Shown here: positions 36,352 through 45,480 of the stretch, piece after piece
How the letters are laid out: the number at the start of each line of letters is the position of its first letter
Numbering within the stretch: the stretch's first letter is position 1
From: Callipepla californica brunnescens
Taxonomy: Eukaryota > Chordata > Aves > Galliformes > Odontophoridae
Direction: 5' to 3'
Length of the DNA stretch: 64,000 bases
Assembly (NCBI GenBank): GCA_023055505.1
Contig: JALIRH010000145.1
Location: forward strand, 1-64,000
Program-made: the position numbers and the translations under genes
Notes under the pieces: model-generated
What the model saw: the letters and a program-made list of their open reading frames with translations, nothing else
The model's database searches: none
What the model was told of the DNA's origin: nothing

Positions 36352-36925
36352 TGTCATGGTTTTATGATTTTTTGGTACTGGTATTCCACATCATAACATC
36401 ATGTATTGCATTAGGAGTTGAAGAGCTAATACTCCAGCTCCATAGATCATTGATAATTCCAGGTATACCTGTCTGAGAAGAGAAGAAGCACTACATTCCC
36501 CAGAGGACTTTGCGATGCTTTGTATTTTTACGTGTTTTCCGCTCAGAGGGAACAGATAAAAACCCTCAGCGGTCACGGGACACTCTCTTTCCTTCGGGAT
36601 CGACTCAGCAGTGGGTGCTCGCTGCCGTATCGCCTTCAGCGTTAGCGTAAGGCCTTCGGTTTATCGGACACTCTCTCTTGCTCATTTTGTTTGATTCATT
36701 AGCCTCAATTCCAATTACATTGTATTATATTGTGTTATTTTGTTTTCTAATATCTTATTTAGTAAATTAGCTTTCCTCCTCAGATCGTTGCCGCTGTTTT
36801 GTTTCTAGGCCCATCTCCCTTTTCCCTTTTCCCTTTTTCCTTGCCCTTTCCTGGGGCGTGGGTCCGTGGGTCCCCGCAGCAATCGTCACGGAACCGGGCC
36901 GATCCAGCCCGGTAAACCGTTGACA
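36352..36925 (+). mobile_element. Solo LTR of the ERV-L-like family with GGGTT target duplication
   Basis: 574 bp from TGTCATGGTTTTATGATT to AACCGTTGACA, the same family as the LTR at 5696-6236. It is flanked by GGGTT at 36347-36351 and 36926-36930. The uninterrupted version of the same sequence is present at about 49545-49570, GGGGGTTGGGGTTAGATTAA, which acts as an empty site. It also carries a roughly 65-bp segment near 36415-36485 absent from the provirus LTR. Confidence 0.9.
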
Positions 36926-36930
36926 GGGTT

Positions 36931-37546
36931 AGATTAAGGGTGAGGGTTAGGATTAGGACTAGATTTAGGATTAGGTTTAGGAATAGGTTTTCTTTGATTG
37001 TTAGGGTGAGAGAAAGGTTAGGCCTTGGGTTTGTTTTTGGAATAGTTTTGGGTTTCAGAATAGGAATTGGGTTAGTATTTGGAATCTGTTTTGGTTTAGT
37101 ATTAGTGTTAGGGTCAGGGTTAGAAGTTAGGTGATGGCTGTGGTAATCTAATGCTTTGTGTTAGGCTTAGGGTTGGGCTTAAATTTGGGGTTGGTTTTAA
37201 GGTCCCATTTAGATTTCAGGTAGAATTGGAGTTAAATTAAGGTAACGGTTAGGATTAGATTTAGGGTTCTGATAAGGGTTAGGTTAGGGTTAGGGTTTGG
37301 TTCCAAGTTGTTTTTAGGGTTAGGGTTAACGTTAGGTTTCAGGATAGGGTTAGGAATATAGCTAGGTGTTAGGTAAGGTTTAATCCTAGGGTTTCAGTTC
37401 GGGTTAGGTGAAGCATTAGTTTTACAGTTAGAAGACATGTTAGGGTTAGGGTTAGGTTTTGGTGTAGATTTAGGTTTAGGGTAAGGGTTAGGGATGTAGA
37501 TGAAGGTTTAGTGGAAGGGGTAGGGTTCTCTTTAGTTTTAGGACCC
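36931..37546 (+). repeat. Diverged TTAGGG-like repeat, partial third duplicon copy
   Basis: TTAGG-rich and degenerate, continuing the array interrupted by the solo LTR. It matches the sequence at about 49556-50445 with a missing internal block. It ends at TTTTAGGACC, where the SGF29-side sequence starts and the other copy goes to AGGGAAGGG instead, giving a duplication breakpoint. Confidence 0.8.
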
Positions 37547-38125
37547 ACAGCACAGAACCCGGCCCCAAAAGGGCACGAACGGACCCCATAACCCAGCCCT
37601 ATAATGTCGATATCTGACCCCAAAACTCAGCGCCAAAATCCTGCAATTCCACCCCAAAATCTCCATTATCAGCCCCAGAATCCGATTATTTCCCCCAAAT
37701 GTCAGCCCCAAATCCCATTAGTTCCCCCCTGACCCCACAATTTTCCCCCGACCCCATAATTCCCCCCCATGACCCTATAATTTCCCCCCCAACCCCATCA
37801 ATTCCCCCCTGTGACCCCATTACTTCACCTCCTGACCCTGTTACTTCCCCTATTCCCCCCGACCCTATAATTGCCCTAGAACAGCCACAGGACGATTCCT
37901 CGGTGCTGTTTGAGGTCACATCAGCCCAACCCCATTACTTTCCCCCCGTCCCCATAATTCACCTGTTCCCCCCGTGACCCCATTAATTTCCCCTCTGACC
38001 CTATTAGTTCCCCTGTTCCCCCCCCAACCCTTTAAATTTCCCCTGACCCCATAATTCCCCCTGACCCCATTGCTTTCCTCCCGACCCCATAAATTCCCCC
38101 TGACCCCATAATTGCTCTATAACAG
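37547..38125 (+). repeat. Last SGF29 intron: C-rich minisatellite with a partial exon duplicate
   Basis: Units like GACCCCATAATTCCCCCC make a tract of about 17-18-bp repeats. At 37881-37917 it carries ACAGCCACAGGACGATTCCT and the following CGGTGCTGTTTGAGG, a copy of the acceptor and first codons of the real last exon at 38126. The copy diverges at GAGGTCACA, creating a GT right after the duplicated codons. Confidence 0.75.
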
Positions 38126-38242
38126 CCGCAGGATGATTCCTCGGTGCTGTTTGAGGACACGTTGTACGCTGACGGATATTCATCGCCACTCAACGTCGCA
38201 CAGCGCTACGTTGTGGCCTGCAGGGACACCAAGAAGAAGCGA
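38126..38242 (+). CDS. SGF29: SGF29 last coding exon (C-terminal Tudor end), stop codon lost
   Basis: The frame reads PQDDSSVLFEDTLYADGY then SSPLNVAQRYVVACRDTKKK, the C-terminus of SGF29; about 30 of the 36 residues from DD onward agree with the human protein as remembered. This is the end of the second Tudor domain that binds H3K4me3. The acceptor is TATAACAG or, six bases later, CCGCAG. Where the gene should stop, the codon after three Lys is CGA (38240-38242), so the frame runs on to TGA at 38381-38383. No middle exons were found between this and exon 1. Confidence 0.85.
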
Positions 38243-38383
38243 CCCCGTGTGGCCGTTTTGGGGCCGTTCCAGGATTTAGGTTTTTTGGGGTCATTAGGGC
38301 CGATTTACGGTCACTTTGGGGTCACTCTGGAGCACTTTGGGGTGCAGTGCTGCGTCGTGGCCTGCAGAGACACCAAGAAGTGA
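38243..38383 (+). pseudogene. Run-on tail of SGF29 ending in a second copy of its C-terminus
   Basis: The open frame past the lost stop covers GGGGTCACTTTGG-type repeat and then a second, diverged copy of the exon end (38341-38383) reading CCVVACRDTKK followed by TGA. A still weaker echo (CGCAGCGCTTCCAAGAAG) lies at 38467-38485. This suggests the original stop context survives in the duplicate. Whether the tail is translated is unknown. Confidence 0.6.
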
Positions 38384-38549
38384 CCCCATAGGGGATTTGA
38401 TATGGTCCTTATGGGGTCGTTATAGGGTTTTGGGGTCACTTTGGGGTCATTTTGGGGCCCTTTGGGGCGCAGCGCTTCCAAGAAGTGTTGGAAGTAATCT
38501 GGGATATTTGGGGTCATTTTGCGTCACATCGGGGTCACTTCGGGTCATT
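38384..38549 (+). repeat. GGGGTCACTTTGG-type short repeat
   Basis: Tandem units GGGGTCACTTTGGGGTCATT after the SGF29 end. No polyadenylation signal AATAAA is seen. Nothing else is recognised in this stretch. Confidence 0.6.
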
Positions 38550-38829
38550 GCACGTTGGGGCGTGGCTCGAATGCGAGGCTTAACGTTGGCCACACCCACT
38601 CGCTTCCCACTGGCTTCCGGTTTCCCACTTCCAGGCGTGCTTCCGCCTCCTTACCCACAATGCCCCGCTCGCTGCCGGAAATCCGCGCTCCCAGACGTTT
38701 CAGTTATTTCCAGTCATCGTGCCTCGTTCCAGTGGCACTGTTCCGCCTCGCTACCCCACACCCCGCCCTTTCCGCTGCCGATCTGTGCTGTGATTGGCCG
38801 AGCTGTGCCGTGGGGCCGGAAGCGGCCGC
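38550..38829 (+). promoter_or_regulatory. CpG-rich promoter with CCAAT-box and ETS-like site
   Basis: CpG-containing unique sequence before an ATG at 38830. An inverted CCAAT box (GATTGGCC) is at about 38792-38799 and an ETS-like CCGGAAGCGG at 38816-38825, immediately before the ATG, typical of TATA-less housekeeping promoters. It lies about 300 bp past the end of SGF29, same orientation. Confidence 0.6.
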
Positions 38830-38862
38830 ATGGTGGAAGCGGAGCTGGAAGCAGAGCACGTG
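38830..38862 (+). CDS. Short first coding exon, possibly BOLA2-like
   Basis: ATG opens MVEAELEAEHV and meets a donor GTCAGTGG. The end, ELEAEHV, resembles the end of BOLA2 exon 1 (an iron-sulfur/glutaredoxin partner), and BOLA2 is in human 16p11.2 like SGF29. The match is only seven residues and the usual N-terminal segment is missing. A possible next exon (39658-39702, acceptor CTCCCGCAG) starts EVEEM, close to BOLA2 EVED, but then diverges. Gene identity is tentative. Confidence 0.3.
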
Positions 38863-39645
38863 GTCAGTGGCAGGGCGGGAGGGGCGGTTATGGGGCCGGG
38901 GTCAGGTTATGGGGTTATGGGGCAGGGATTTGGGGCTGGGGTCGTGGGTGTGGGGTCCAGGCTTGGGGCAGAGCTGTGGGGCAGAGTTGTGGGTCCAGGT
39001 GCACTGATTGGGGCAGAGCTGTGGGATGCGGGGCTGAGCTGTGGGGTGGATCTGTGGGGCAGAGCTGTGGCGGTTGGGGGGCGGAGGTGTGGTGCAGGTA
39101 TGAGCAGATGTGGGGCTCAGATGCGGGGCTGAGCTGCGGGATGTGAGGCTGATCCATGGGGCAGAGCTGTGGAATGTGGGGCTGATCTGTGGGGCAGGTA
39201 GGTATGTGGGGCAGAGCTGTGGGATGTGGGGCAGGTATGTGCAGATTGGGGTTGAGCCGTGGGGCAGAGGTGTGGGATGTGGGGCAGATCTGTGGGTCCA
39301 GGTGTGGGGTTTGGGGCAGATGTGTGGGGCAGAGCCACAGGGCTGAGCTCTGGGGCCAGGTGTGGGGTGAGGGGCTGAGCTGTGGTGCAGAGCTGAGGGA
39401 TGTGGGGCTGAGCTGTGGGTCCAGGTGTGGGGTTTGGGGCAGATGTGTGGGGCAGAGCCACAGGGCTGAGCTCTGGGGCCAGGTGTGGGATGAGGGGCTG
39501 AGCTGTGGGATGTGGGGCTGAGCTGTGTGGCCAGGGGATGAGGGGCAGAGATGTGGGGCAAATGTGTGGGATGTGGGGCAGCGCTGTGGGGCTGAGCTGT
39601 GGTGTGGATGTTTGGGGTGAAGGTGTGGGGCAGAGTTCTGCCCCA
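38863..39645 (+). repeat. G-rich minisatellite (GCTGTGGGGCAGAG type)
   Basis: Tandem GC-rich units such as GGGGCAGAGCTGTGGGATGT. Both strands have long open frames because the unit has few stops; His/Pro/Ser-rich or Cys/Gly-rich translations are by-products. It would be intron 1 of the small gene beginning at 38830. Confidence 0.85.
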
Positions 39646-39702
39646 CAGAGGTGCTCCCGCAGGAGGTGGAGGAGATGCAGTGGCGGCATTCTGAGGGGAA
39701 TA
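39646..39702 (+). other. Possible second exon island in minisatellite
   Basis: A short non-repetitive stretch. Acceptors are CCCCACAG at 39640-39647 or CTCCCGCAG ending near 39662, and the exon would end at GGGGAATAG with donor GTCAGTG. Reading from the second acceptor gives EVEEMQWRHSEGNR. It fits the phase of the exon at 38830-38862 but only its first three residues look BOLA2-like. It could be chance. Confidence 0.25.
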
Positions 39703-40334
39703 GGTCAGTGCCCCATTGCTGCCCCACAGCTGCCCCATAGCCACCCCATTGAGATCCACTGAGATCAGTGGAGACCCCATTGAGATCCGTAGGGACCCCA
39801 TGGAGATCCATGGTGACCCATGGCTGCCCCGTAGCTGCCCCACATCCGCCCCATAGCTGGGCGTGGCTTCGCTCTGGGCACACCGCCTTCTGCGGGACCC
39901 ACAGCGACCCACACTGACCCACAGTGACCCACACTGACCCATAGAGACCCACAGCGACCCATAGAGACTCACAGCGACCCATAGCGGGACCCACAGTGAC
40001 CCAACCGACCCACAGCAACCTATAGGGGGAACCACAGCAACCCACAGAGACCGATAGCTCACACAGCGACCCACAGTGACCCACAGCAGGACCCACAGCG
40101 ACCCATAGAGACCCACAGCGACCCATAGAAACACATAGAGACTCATAGTTACCCACAGCAACTTATAGAGACCCACAGCGACTCACTGAGACCCACAGTG
40201 ACCTATAGCTGGACCCACAGACACCCACAGCAACCCAAAGTGACCCACAGCTTGACCCATAGCGACCCATGCCAGGAACCACAGCGATCCATTGGGACCC
40301 ATAGCGATCCACAGCGACCCATGGAAAACCACAG

Positions 40335-40440
40335 GGAGCAAGAGGGAGCCACAGAGACACAGCGACATCACGTGAGAGCGCCGCCTGGTGTCGTGGAGGG
40401 GGAACTGCAGCTCCTTAGGAATCTCCTGGGGCACATAGAG
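40335..40440. promoter_or_regulatory. CTCF-like/E-box unit 1
   Basis: Contains CATCACGTGAG (palindromic E-box TCACGTGA) and, at 40378-40393, GCGCCGCCTGGTGTCG, a CTCF-like core with two changes. It is followed by GGAACTGCAGCTCCTTAGG and CTCCTGGGGCAC. Confidence 0.45.
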
Positions 40441-41099
40441 ACCAACAGCGCCTCATAGCAGGACCCACACTGACCCACAGCGAACCATATTGGGACCCAC
40501 AGCGTAACCCACAGCGACCCGTAACAGACCACATTGACCCATTGCGACGCACTGCAACCCATAGCGACTCCTAGAGGCACAGCGACACACAGCCATCCAC
40601 AGCAACCCATAGCGACCCAGCCGACCCACAGCAACCTATAGGGGGGCCCACAGCGACTCACAGCAACCCACAGAGACCGATTACAACCAATAGTGACCGA
40701 TAGCGACCCACCGCGACACACAGCGACCCACAGTGACCCACTGAGACCCACTGAGACCCATAGAGACCCAAAGCGACCCACAGCGACCCATAGCAGGACC
40801 TAGAGTGACCCATAGCGTCCCGAAGAGACCCGTAGCGACTCACTGCGACCCACAATGACCCATAGCTGGACCCACAGACACCCACAGCATGACCCACAGC
40901 GACCCATTGCAACCCTTAGCAACATGTAGAGACTTATAGCGATCCACATCGACCCATAGCGACCCATGGATACACATAGCAAGACCCACAGTGACCCATA
41001 GCGTCCCATAGAGACCCGCAGCAAAACGTAGCATCCCACAGAGATCGATAGCGACGCATAGTGACCCACAGCGACCCATAGCGCCCAATAGGAAACCAC

Positions 41100-41215
41100 T
41101 GATAGCAATAAGGAGCCCTAGAGACCCAGCGACATTACGTGAGAGCGCCCCCTGGTGGCGTGGAGGGGAACTGCAGCCCCTTAGGGATCCATTGGGAACC
41201 TTAGAGACCCACAGA
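41100..41215. promoter_or_regulatory. CTCF-like/E-box unit 2, best core
   Basis: At 41145-41160 the sequence GCGCCCCCTGGTGGCG is the reverse complement of the established CTCF core CCACCAGGGGGCGC plus flanks. The preceding E-box is changed to ATTACGTGAG. Binding is inferred from motif only. Confidence 0.55.
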
Positions 41216-41344
41216 GACCCATAGCAGGACCCACAGCAAACCAAAGCGATCCATAGCAACCCATAGCGATCCACAGTGACCCACAGTAACCCACAGCGAA
41301 GCATATTGGGACCCATAGCGACACATAGCGCCCAATAGGAAAAC

Positions 41345-41465
41345 ACAGAGAGCAATAGGAAGCCGTAGAGACACAGCGACATCATGTGAGAGCTCCCTCT
41401 GGTGGCGTGAAGGGGAACTGCAGCCCCTTAGGGATCTCCTGGGGCACGTAGAGACCCATAGCAGG
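41345..41465. promoter_or_regulatory. CTCF-like unit 3
   Basis: Carries CATCATGTGAG and, at 41393-41408, GCTCCCTCTGGTGGCG, a variant CTCF core that keeps the CTGGTGGC part. It is followed by the same ACTGCAGCCCCTTAGGGATC tail as the other units. Confidence 0.5.
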
Positions 41466-41664
41466 ACCCACACCGACCCACAGCGAACCCTATTGGGACC
41501 CATAGCGTGACCCACAGCGACCCACAGCAACCCATAGAGACTCATAGCAAACCACAGCAACCCACAGTGACCCATAGCGAGACCCACAGCGACCCACAGT
41601 GACCCACAGCTTGACCCAAAGCAACCCATGCCGGGACCCACAGCGACCCATAGAAAACCTCAGA

Positions 41665-41770
41665 GAGCAATAGGAAGGCACAGAGACATCACGTGAGAGC
41701 GCCCCCTCCCCTGGTGGCGTGGAGGGGAACTGCAGCCCCTTAGGGATCTCCTGGGGCATATAGAGACCCA
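41665..41770. promoter_or_regulatory. CTCF-like/E-box unit 4 with core insertion
   Basis: Has an intact TCACGTGA E-box and a core at 41699-41719 in which five extra bases (within CCCCCTCCCCTGG) split the CTCF-like motif. The tail is conserved with units 1-3. This unit probably binds less well, if at all. Confidence 0.45.
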
Positions 41771-41851
41771 CAGCGACCCATAGCAGGACCCACAGTGACC
41801 CACAGCAAACCATATTGGGACCCATAGCGGGACCCAGAGAGACCCACAGAC

Positions 41852-42222
41852 TGTTACAATGAAGGGTCGGGAACCCAGCTTGATGCTAGCTAATGTTCCA
41901 TTTATTAAGCAACAACTCAAAGCTTAGATAGACAGAGAAGCAGTGTGTGTTAGGATCTAACTGGGGGAAGCTACAAGGATCTAATTGAGGGAATTTACAC
42001 TCCTCAGTGTTAACAGGTCAAGAATATAAAACACTCCTAGTCATCTAAACAAACAGTTTCTTATTGCTATCCATTACTGTCTTCTGTTTCTTTTCACTCC
42101 TTAGACATGGTTGTCTCAAGCTTATCAGCTTATCTTTACACAGCCTACGTCCAAGGTTTATGGCCTGATTCCTGCTTAGCTAACAGTTCCGTCTGACTCC
42201 CACTTTTGCCATCACCCACTTC
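41852..42222 (-). mobile_element. 3' LTR of the minus-strand alpha/betaretrovirus-like provirus
   Basis: On the plus strand it starts TGTTACAATGAAGGG after the minisatellite, so on the minus strand it ends in TTGTAACA. An AATAAA signal (minus strand CTTAATAAATGG) is at about 41898-41905. A purine-rich tract (minus strand AGAAAGGGGGAGAAG) at about 42221-42236 precedes it, as expected for the plus-strand primer. Exact inner edge is uncertain by a few bases. Confidence 0.75.
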
Positions 42223-42239
42223 TCCCCCTTTCTGTTATG

Positions 42240-43425
42240 AATATTTTCTTTGTAGCATTGTCAATCATCTTTTTGCGCACATTGTAAAATGCAAGGAAGT
42301 AACAGCAAAAGCGTTACAACGATCATCGCAATGTAGCACATCATTTTTAAGATACTGTGGAGCCATCCGGTGAGACCCCCATCCCGAGAATAATTTGTCC
42401 AACCAGTCCCAATCCCTCTGTTCCTGCAGTTTCTTCACTCCATCCCGTATGGTCTTGATACTTGCTTGAATTGAAACGGAATGTTCTGACAGGTTCATGC
42501 AGCACATTCCTTCGAAATCCTCCCAGCCATGGCCTTGCGCCAGAAGTAGGAAATCAGTAGCAGCGCAATTTTGTGGCGCAGCATGTCTGACACTGTCCGC
42601 ATCAAGTAAAAGACCTGTTCAAGCTAAACTAGTGGCATTTCCTTGTTTTGCTAAGCAAGAACCCAGTTTGTTCAGTGTTGCCAAAGCTTTAGCAACAGCA
42701 ACCTGCGGTGTGAAAAAGGAAACGGCTCCTATGGTCTCCCTGTTCCAAAACTTCATGTTATCATCACAATCTGATCTGAAGGTGTGGGTCATTCTCCTAA
42801 AACGGTGATGAGAATATTTCTTTCTCCATTGCAAGACAGTTGTCTCATTTCGGGTAAGGATGGTTAAACGCCCGAGACTACATGGCCCACCTCTAATGTA
42901 AGAAGGAATGGCAGGCCATGCCCGGTCAGCGCAACTACGGAAAACTCCATCTGGTAACTGTAAAGGAGCATTTACTGATTTTGAAAGGCTGGGTGAGGTG
43001 TAATTACACCACAGAGTTTGGTTATTGATGGCTGTGTCTACGGGACTGACATCCCATAGTTTGGTTTTATTTTTTCCAGTAGAATGGAATCTCAGGCAGA
43101 AGTCCATTTTTATAGATCCTAAGAAATCTATTTCTTGTGGCTCTAATTTGGCAGACGGAAGATATGGAACCCATCCATCCCAATTATCTACCGAATTTGT
43201 GCCAGTAAAGATTGCTCGTGAGGGACCAGGGATTGGCCACTCGTCTATGGGAAAGCCCACCAAGCGGGTAGAGAAGGGATTTTGTGCAGTTGCAGTGGCT
43301 AAGCAAAGTGTTTCCTGATGAGTAATATTAGCAAGTGTAAGCCACACATTCGTTTTTGGGAGGGTAATAAAACCAGTAGAGAGTCCTGAAATTTCAAGAA
43401 GTCAAGTCCATACAGTAGCTGGTCT
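42240..43425 (-). pseudogene. env: Degenerate env (surface and transmembrane parts)
   Basis: The surface-protein part is open at 42619-43347 and is separated by one TGA (42616-42618) from the transmembrane part. The latter shows LLLAQGHG, then EDFEGMCCMNLSEHS, a CX6CC-like motif in which the first Cys is Trp. Further left, the membrane anchor region is out of frame (LDKLFSGWGSH). Several N-glycosylation sequons are visible. The protein could not be made intact. It normally mediates attachment and fusion; here it is a relic. Confidence 0.8.
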
Positions 43426-44260
43426 CATCCTTCCTTGGTTGTGTTTTCATCTGTTGTCGACCAAGTCTGTTCCTCGCGGTATGGTTTCACGTTCTTCGCA
43501 GGAATCCACCTGGGGCCTTTTCCTGTGGAGACACAAGCATAACCTCTCCCCCATGTGACAAGAGGATATGGCCCCATTATCATACCTGTTTCTGGGTGGC
43601 GAATCAACACCGGAGCCTTGATTCTTCTTTCCAATGTGATATTCGAACTAAAATGTCGGACTATCGGGGGATTGGTATCTAGCAGAGAAGAATTCAAAAA
43701 GTGAAAACATAAAGAGCTTTATGTAGTCGCTCCTCAGGAGGGGAAGCTCCCATTCCCCCTTTCTGTTGTGCTAATAGACGCTTTAAAGATTGGTGTGACC
43801 GCTCAATTGACCTGGAGGGGAATGAGGGATCGCGGTGATGTGCATAATGCCCCAAGAATCCAGGAAGGCTTTTGTCGCAGCAAAGGTATATGCAGGACCA
43901 TGATCTGTTTTTAATTGGGAAGGGATACCTAATGTAGCAAAAGCACGCAGCAAATGCTTGCGAACATCTCGTGCCTTTTCTCCTGTATGACAAGAGGAAA
44001 ATAAAGCTCCGGAAAAAGTATCAATCGAGGAATGTGTATATTTCAGCTTACCAAACCATGGGTAATGTGTGACATCCATTTGCCATAGCTGGAGGCTCTG
44101 CAGATCTCTGGGGTTAACCCCCCCTGCTATTGATGGGAAAGAATGCCTCTGGCAGTCGGGACATACCGCTGTAATGTTTGATGCTTGTTGGGAGGTAAGC
44201 CCAGACTGTCGTTTAAGACCTCCAGCATTCTGATGAAAGAAGGAGTGGCTAAGTTTAGCT
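43425..44260 (-). pseudogene. pol: Degenerate integrase
   Basis: From the right: a zinc-binding part with HSFFH and CPDC, catalytic Asp in WQMDVTHYPWF, second Asp in KTDHGPAYTF, Glu in SIERSHQSLK, and a C-terminal DNA-binding domain with GPYPLVTWGRGYACV and GPRWIPAKNVKPY. The catalytic core switches frame between the second Asp and the Glu (around 43800). All three acidic residues survive but not in one frame. Confidence 0.85.
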
Positions 44261-44620
44261 TGCGCTATTCGGTCTGGTAAAACACGGACATATCAGCTTG
44301 AGATTCCCTTCTGCCGTGAAACCAGGTAAAGATGTGTGTGAGCGGATGTGCATTACAAAATAGGGATGAGTGCGGGAGTCTAAAAAAAAAAAAGTTCCTG
44401 GAACAAAATAAACAATGAAGAGTGAGAAATATTGCGTAATATGGATGCTTCTGCTCGCTGAACAATTCCTGCAACAGAAGCTGAGTCGGTAATAGGATTG
44501 AAAGGTGTGGACCATTTCCAAAAAACTCGGACAACAGCAGCTGGTTCCACTATTTGTGGAGAACCAGAAACAATTTCAATATCCGAATCCCATTGCTTCT
44601 GTTGATTATCCCACCATCAA
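44261..44620 (-). pseudogene. pol: Degenerate RNase H domain
   Basis: Minus-strand frames show FNPITDSASVAGIVQRAEAS, the RNase H TDSAxV motif, and further on MHIRSHTSLPGFTAEGN, the usual link to integrase. The two parts are in different frames and a homopolymer A run (about 44381-44392) lies between them, a likely frameshift site. Confidence 0.75.
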
Positions 44621-45480
44621 ATAACTGATTTGTGTGATCTTCCAGACCCATCCGTAATCTGGTAAGGGCCTGCAGCAGCTGATCACTTCTTTTTGGTGTG
44701 GATGTGAAGTGAACATTGAGGTTCAATAGCTTGTGTGACGGTGCGTGGGAAGTAAGGCTGCCTGTATAGCTTGCCAATGCCATGCTAAAGGCATCTGCTT
44801 GCTGATCAAGCCATTGTAAATACACATTTGTCACAGGTAAACAACTAGAGGAAAAGTCTACCCCTGATAACATCAGCAAGCGCTGCCTAGCTTTGATTCT
44901 CAGGGAAGCAAACATCTCATGCTGTGTCAGGATTGTCTTTGTCAACTGGTTTGGCAAAAAAATCCATTCAATAATGAATAGTGGGTCTGGCCTTTGAAAA
45001 TCCCACTGAAAAATTAGCGCATGAGGTTGTCGAGCAGGGTTGAGGATCATTAGAAAAAAAGGTAACTCCGGGGCACACCGATGAGCTTGTCTGTTAGTGC
45101 TAGCTGCAGCAACTTTTTGCAAGGCACTAGCCACTTCAGAGCCAAGACGGCAGGGAGAGTGTAAATCAGAATCCCCTTTCAGTAGTTCCAAAAGAGGATA
45201 CAAGTCTGCATTAGAGATACCCAAGAGCGCTCAGACCCAGTTAATTGATCCCAACCATTTTTGTACATCGTGTCAATTTTTCACATCAGTTTGTCTTTGG
45301 AAGGGCTAGGGAATGATAGTCTGGGCTCTGATGCACCAGCCTAAATATTTCCATGGTGATGTTTTCTGCATTTTTTCAGGCGCAATACAGAAACCTGCCG
45401 AATTAACAGCAGTTGTAAGGAGGGCTACTGCTTCCTCCATGATCTCGTGATGTTGCGCGGCCACTAAGATGTCGTCCATC
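44550..45480 (-). pseudogene. pol: Degenerate RT thumb and connection domain
   Basis: Minus-strand ORF 44550-45224 has PLLELLKGDSDLHSPCRLGS and LIFQWDFQRPDPLFIIEWIF, typical of the connection domain in this group. Right of it (45225-45480) the thumb reads EEAVALLTTAVNSAGF and KYLGWCI but with stops. It is continuous with the RT palm at 45480-46060. Confidence 0.75.

Larger units (their letters stand above)
39703..41851. repeat. 10-bp GACCCACAGC minisatellite with CTCF-like inserts
   Basis: Units GACCCACAGC and GACCCATAGC repeat every 10 bp. Minus-strand frames are open and give Trp/Val/Gly/Ser-rich products (GSLWVAVGRC), which I treat as by-products. Four roughly 100-bp conserved units are interspersed (see next entries). 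At 39855-39895 lies a short unique GGGCGTGGCTTCGC-type piece. The right edge is the LTR at 41852. Confidence 0.9.

Noticed and set aside
38902..41920. Long His/Pro/Ser-rich and Trp/Val-rich minus-strand ORFs up to 424 codons
   Set aside because: They cover minisatellite in two overlapping frames at once and show no domain. The length follows from lack of stop triplets in the unit.
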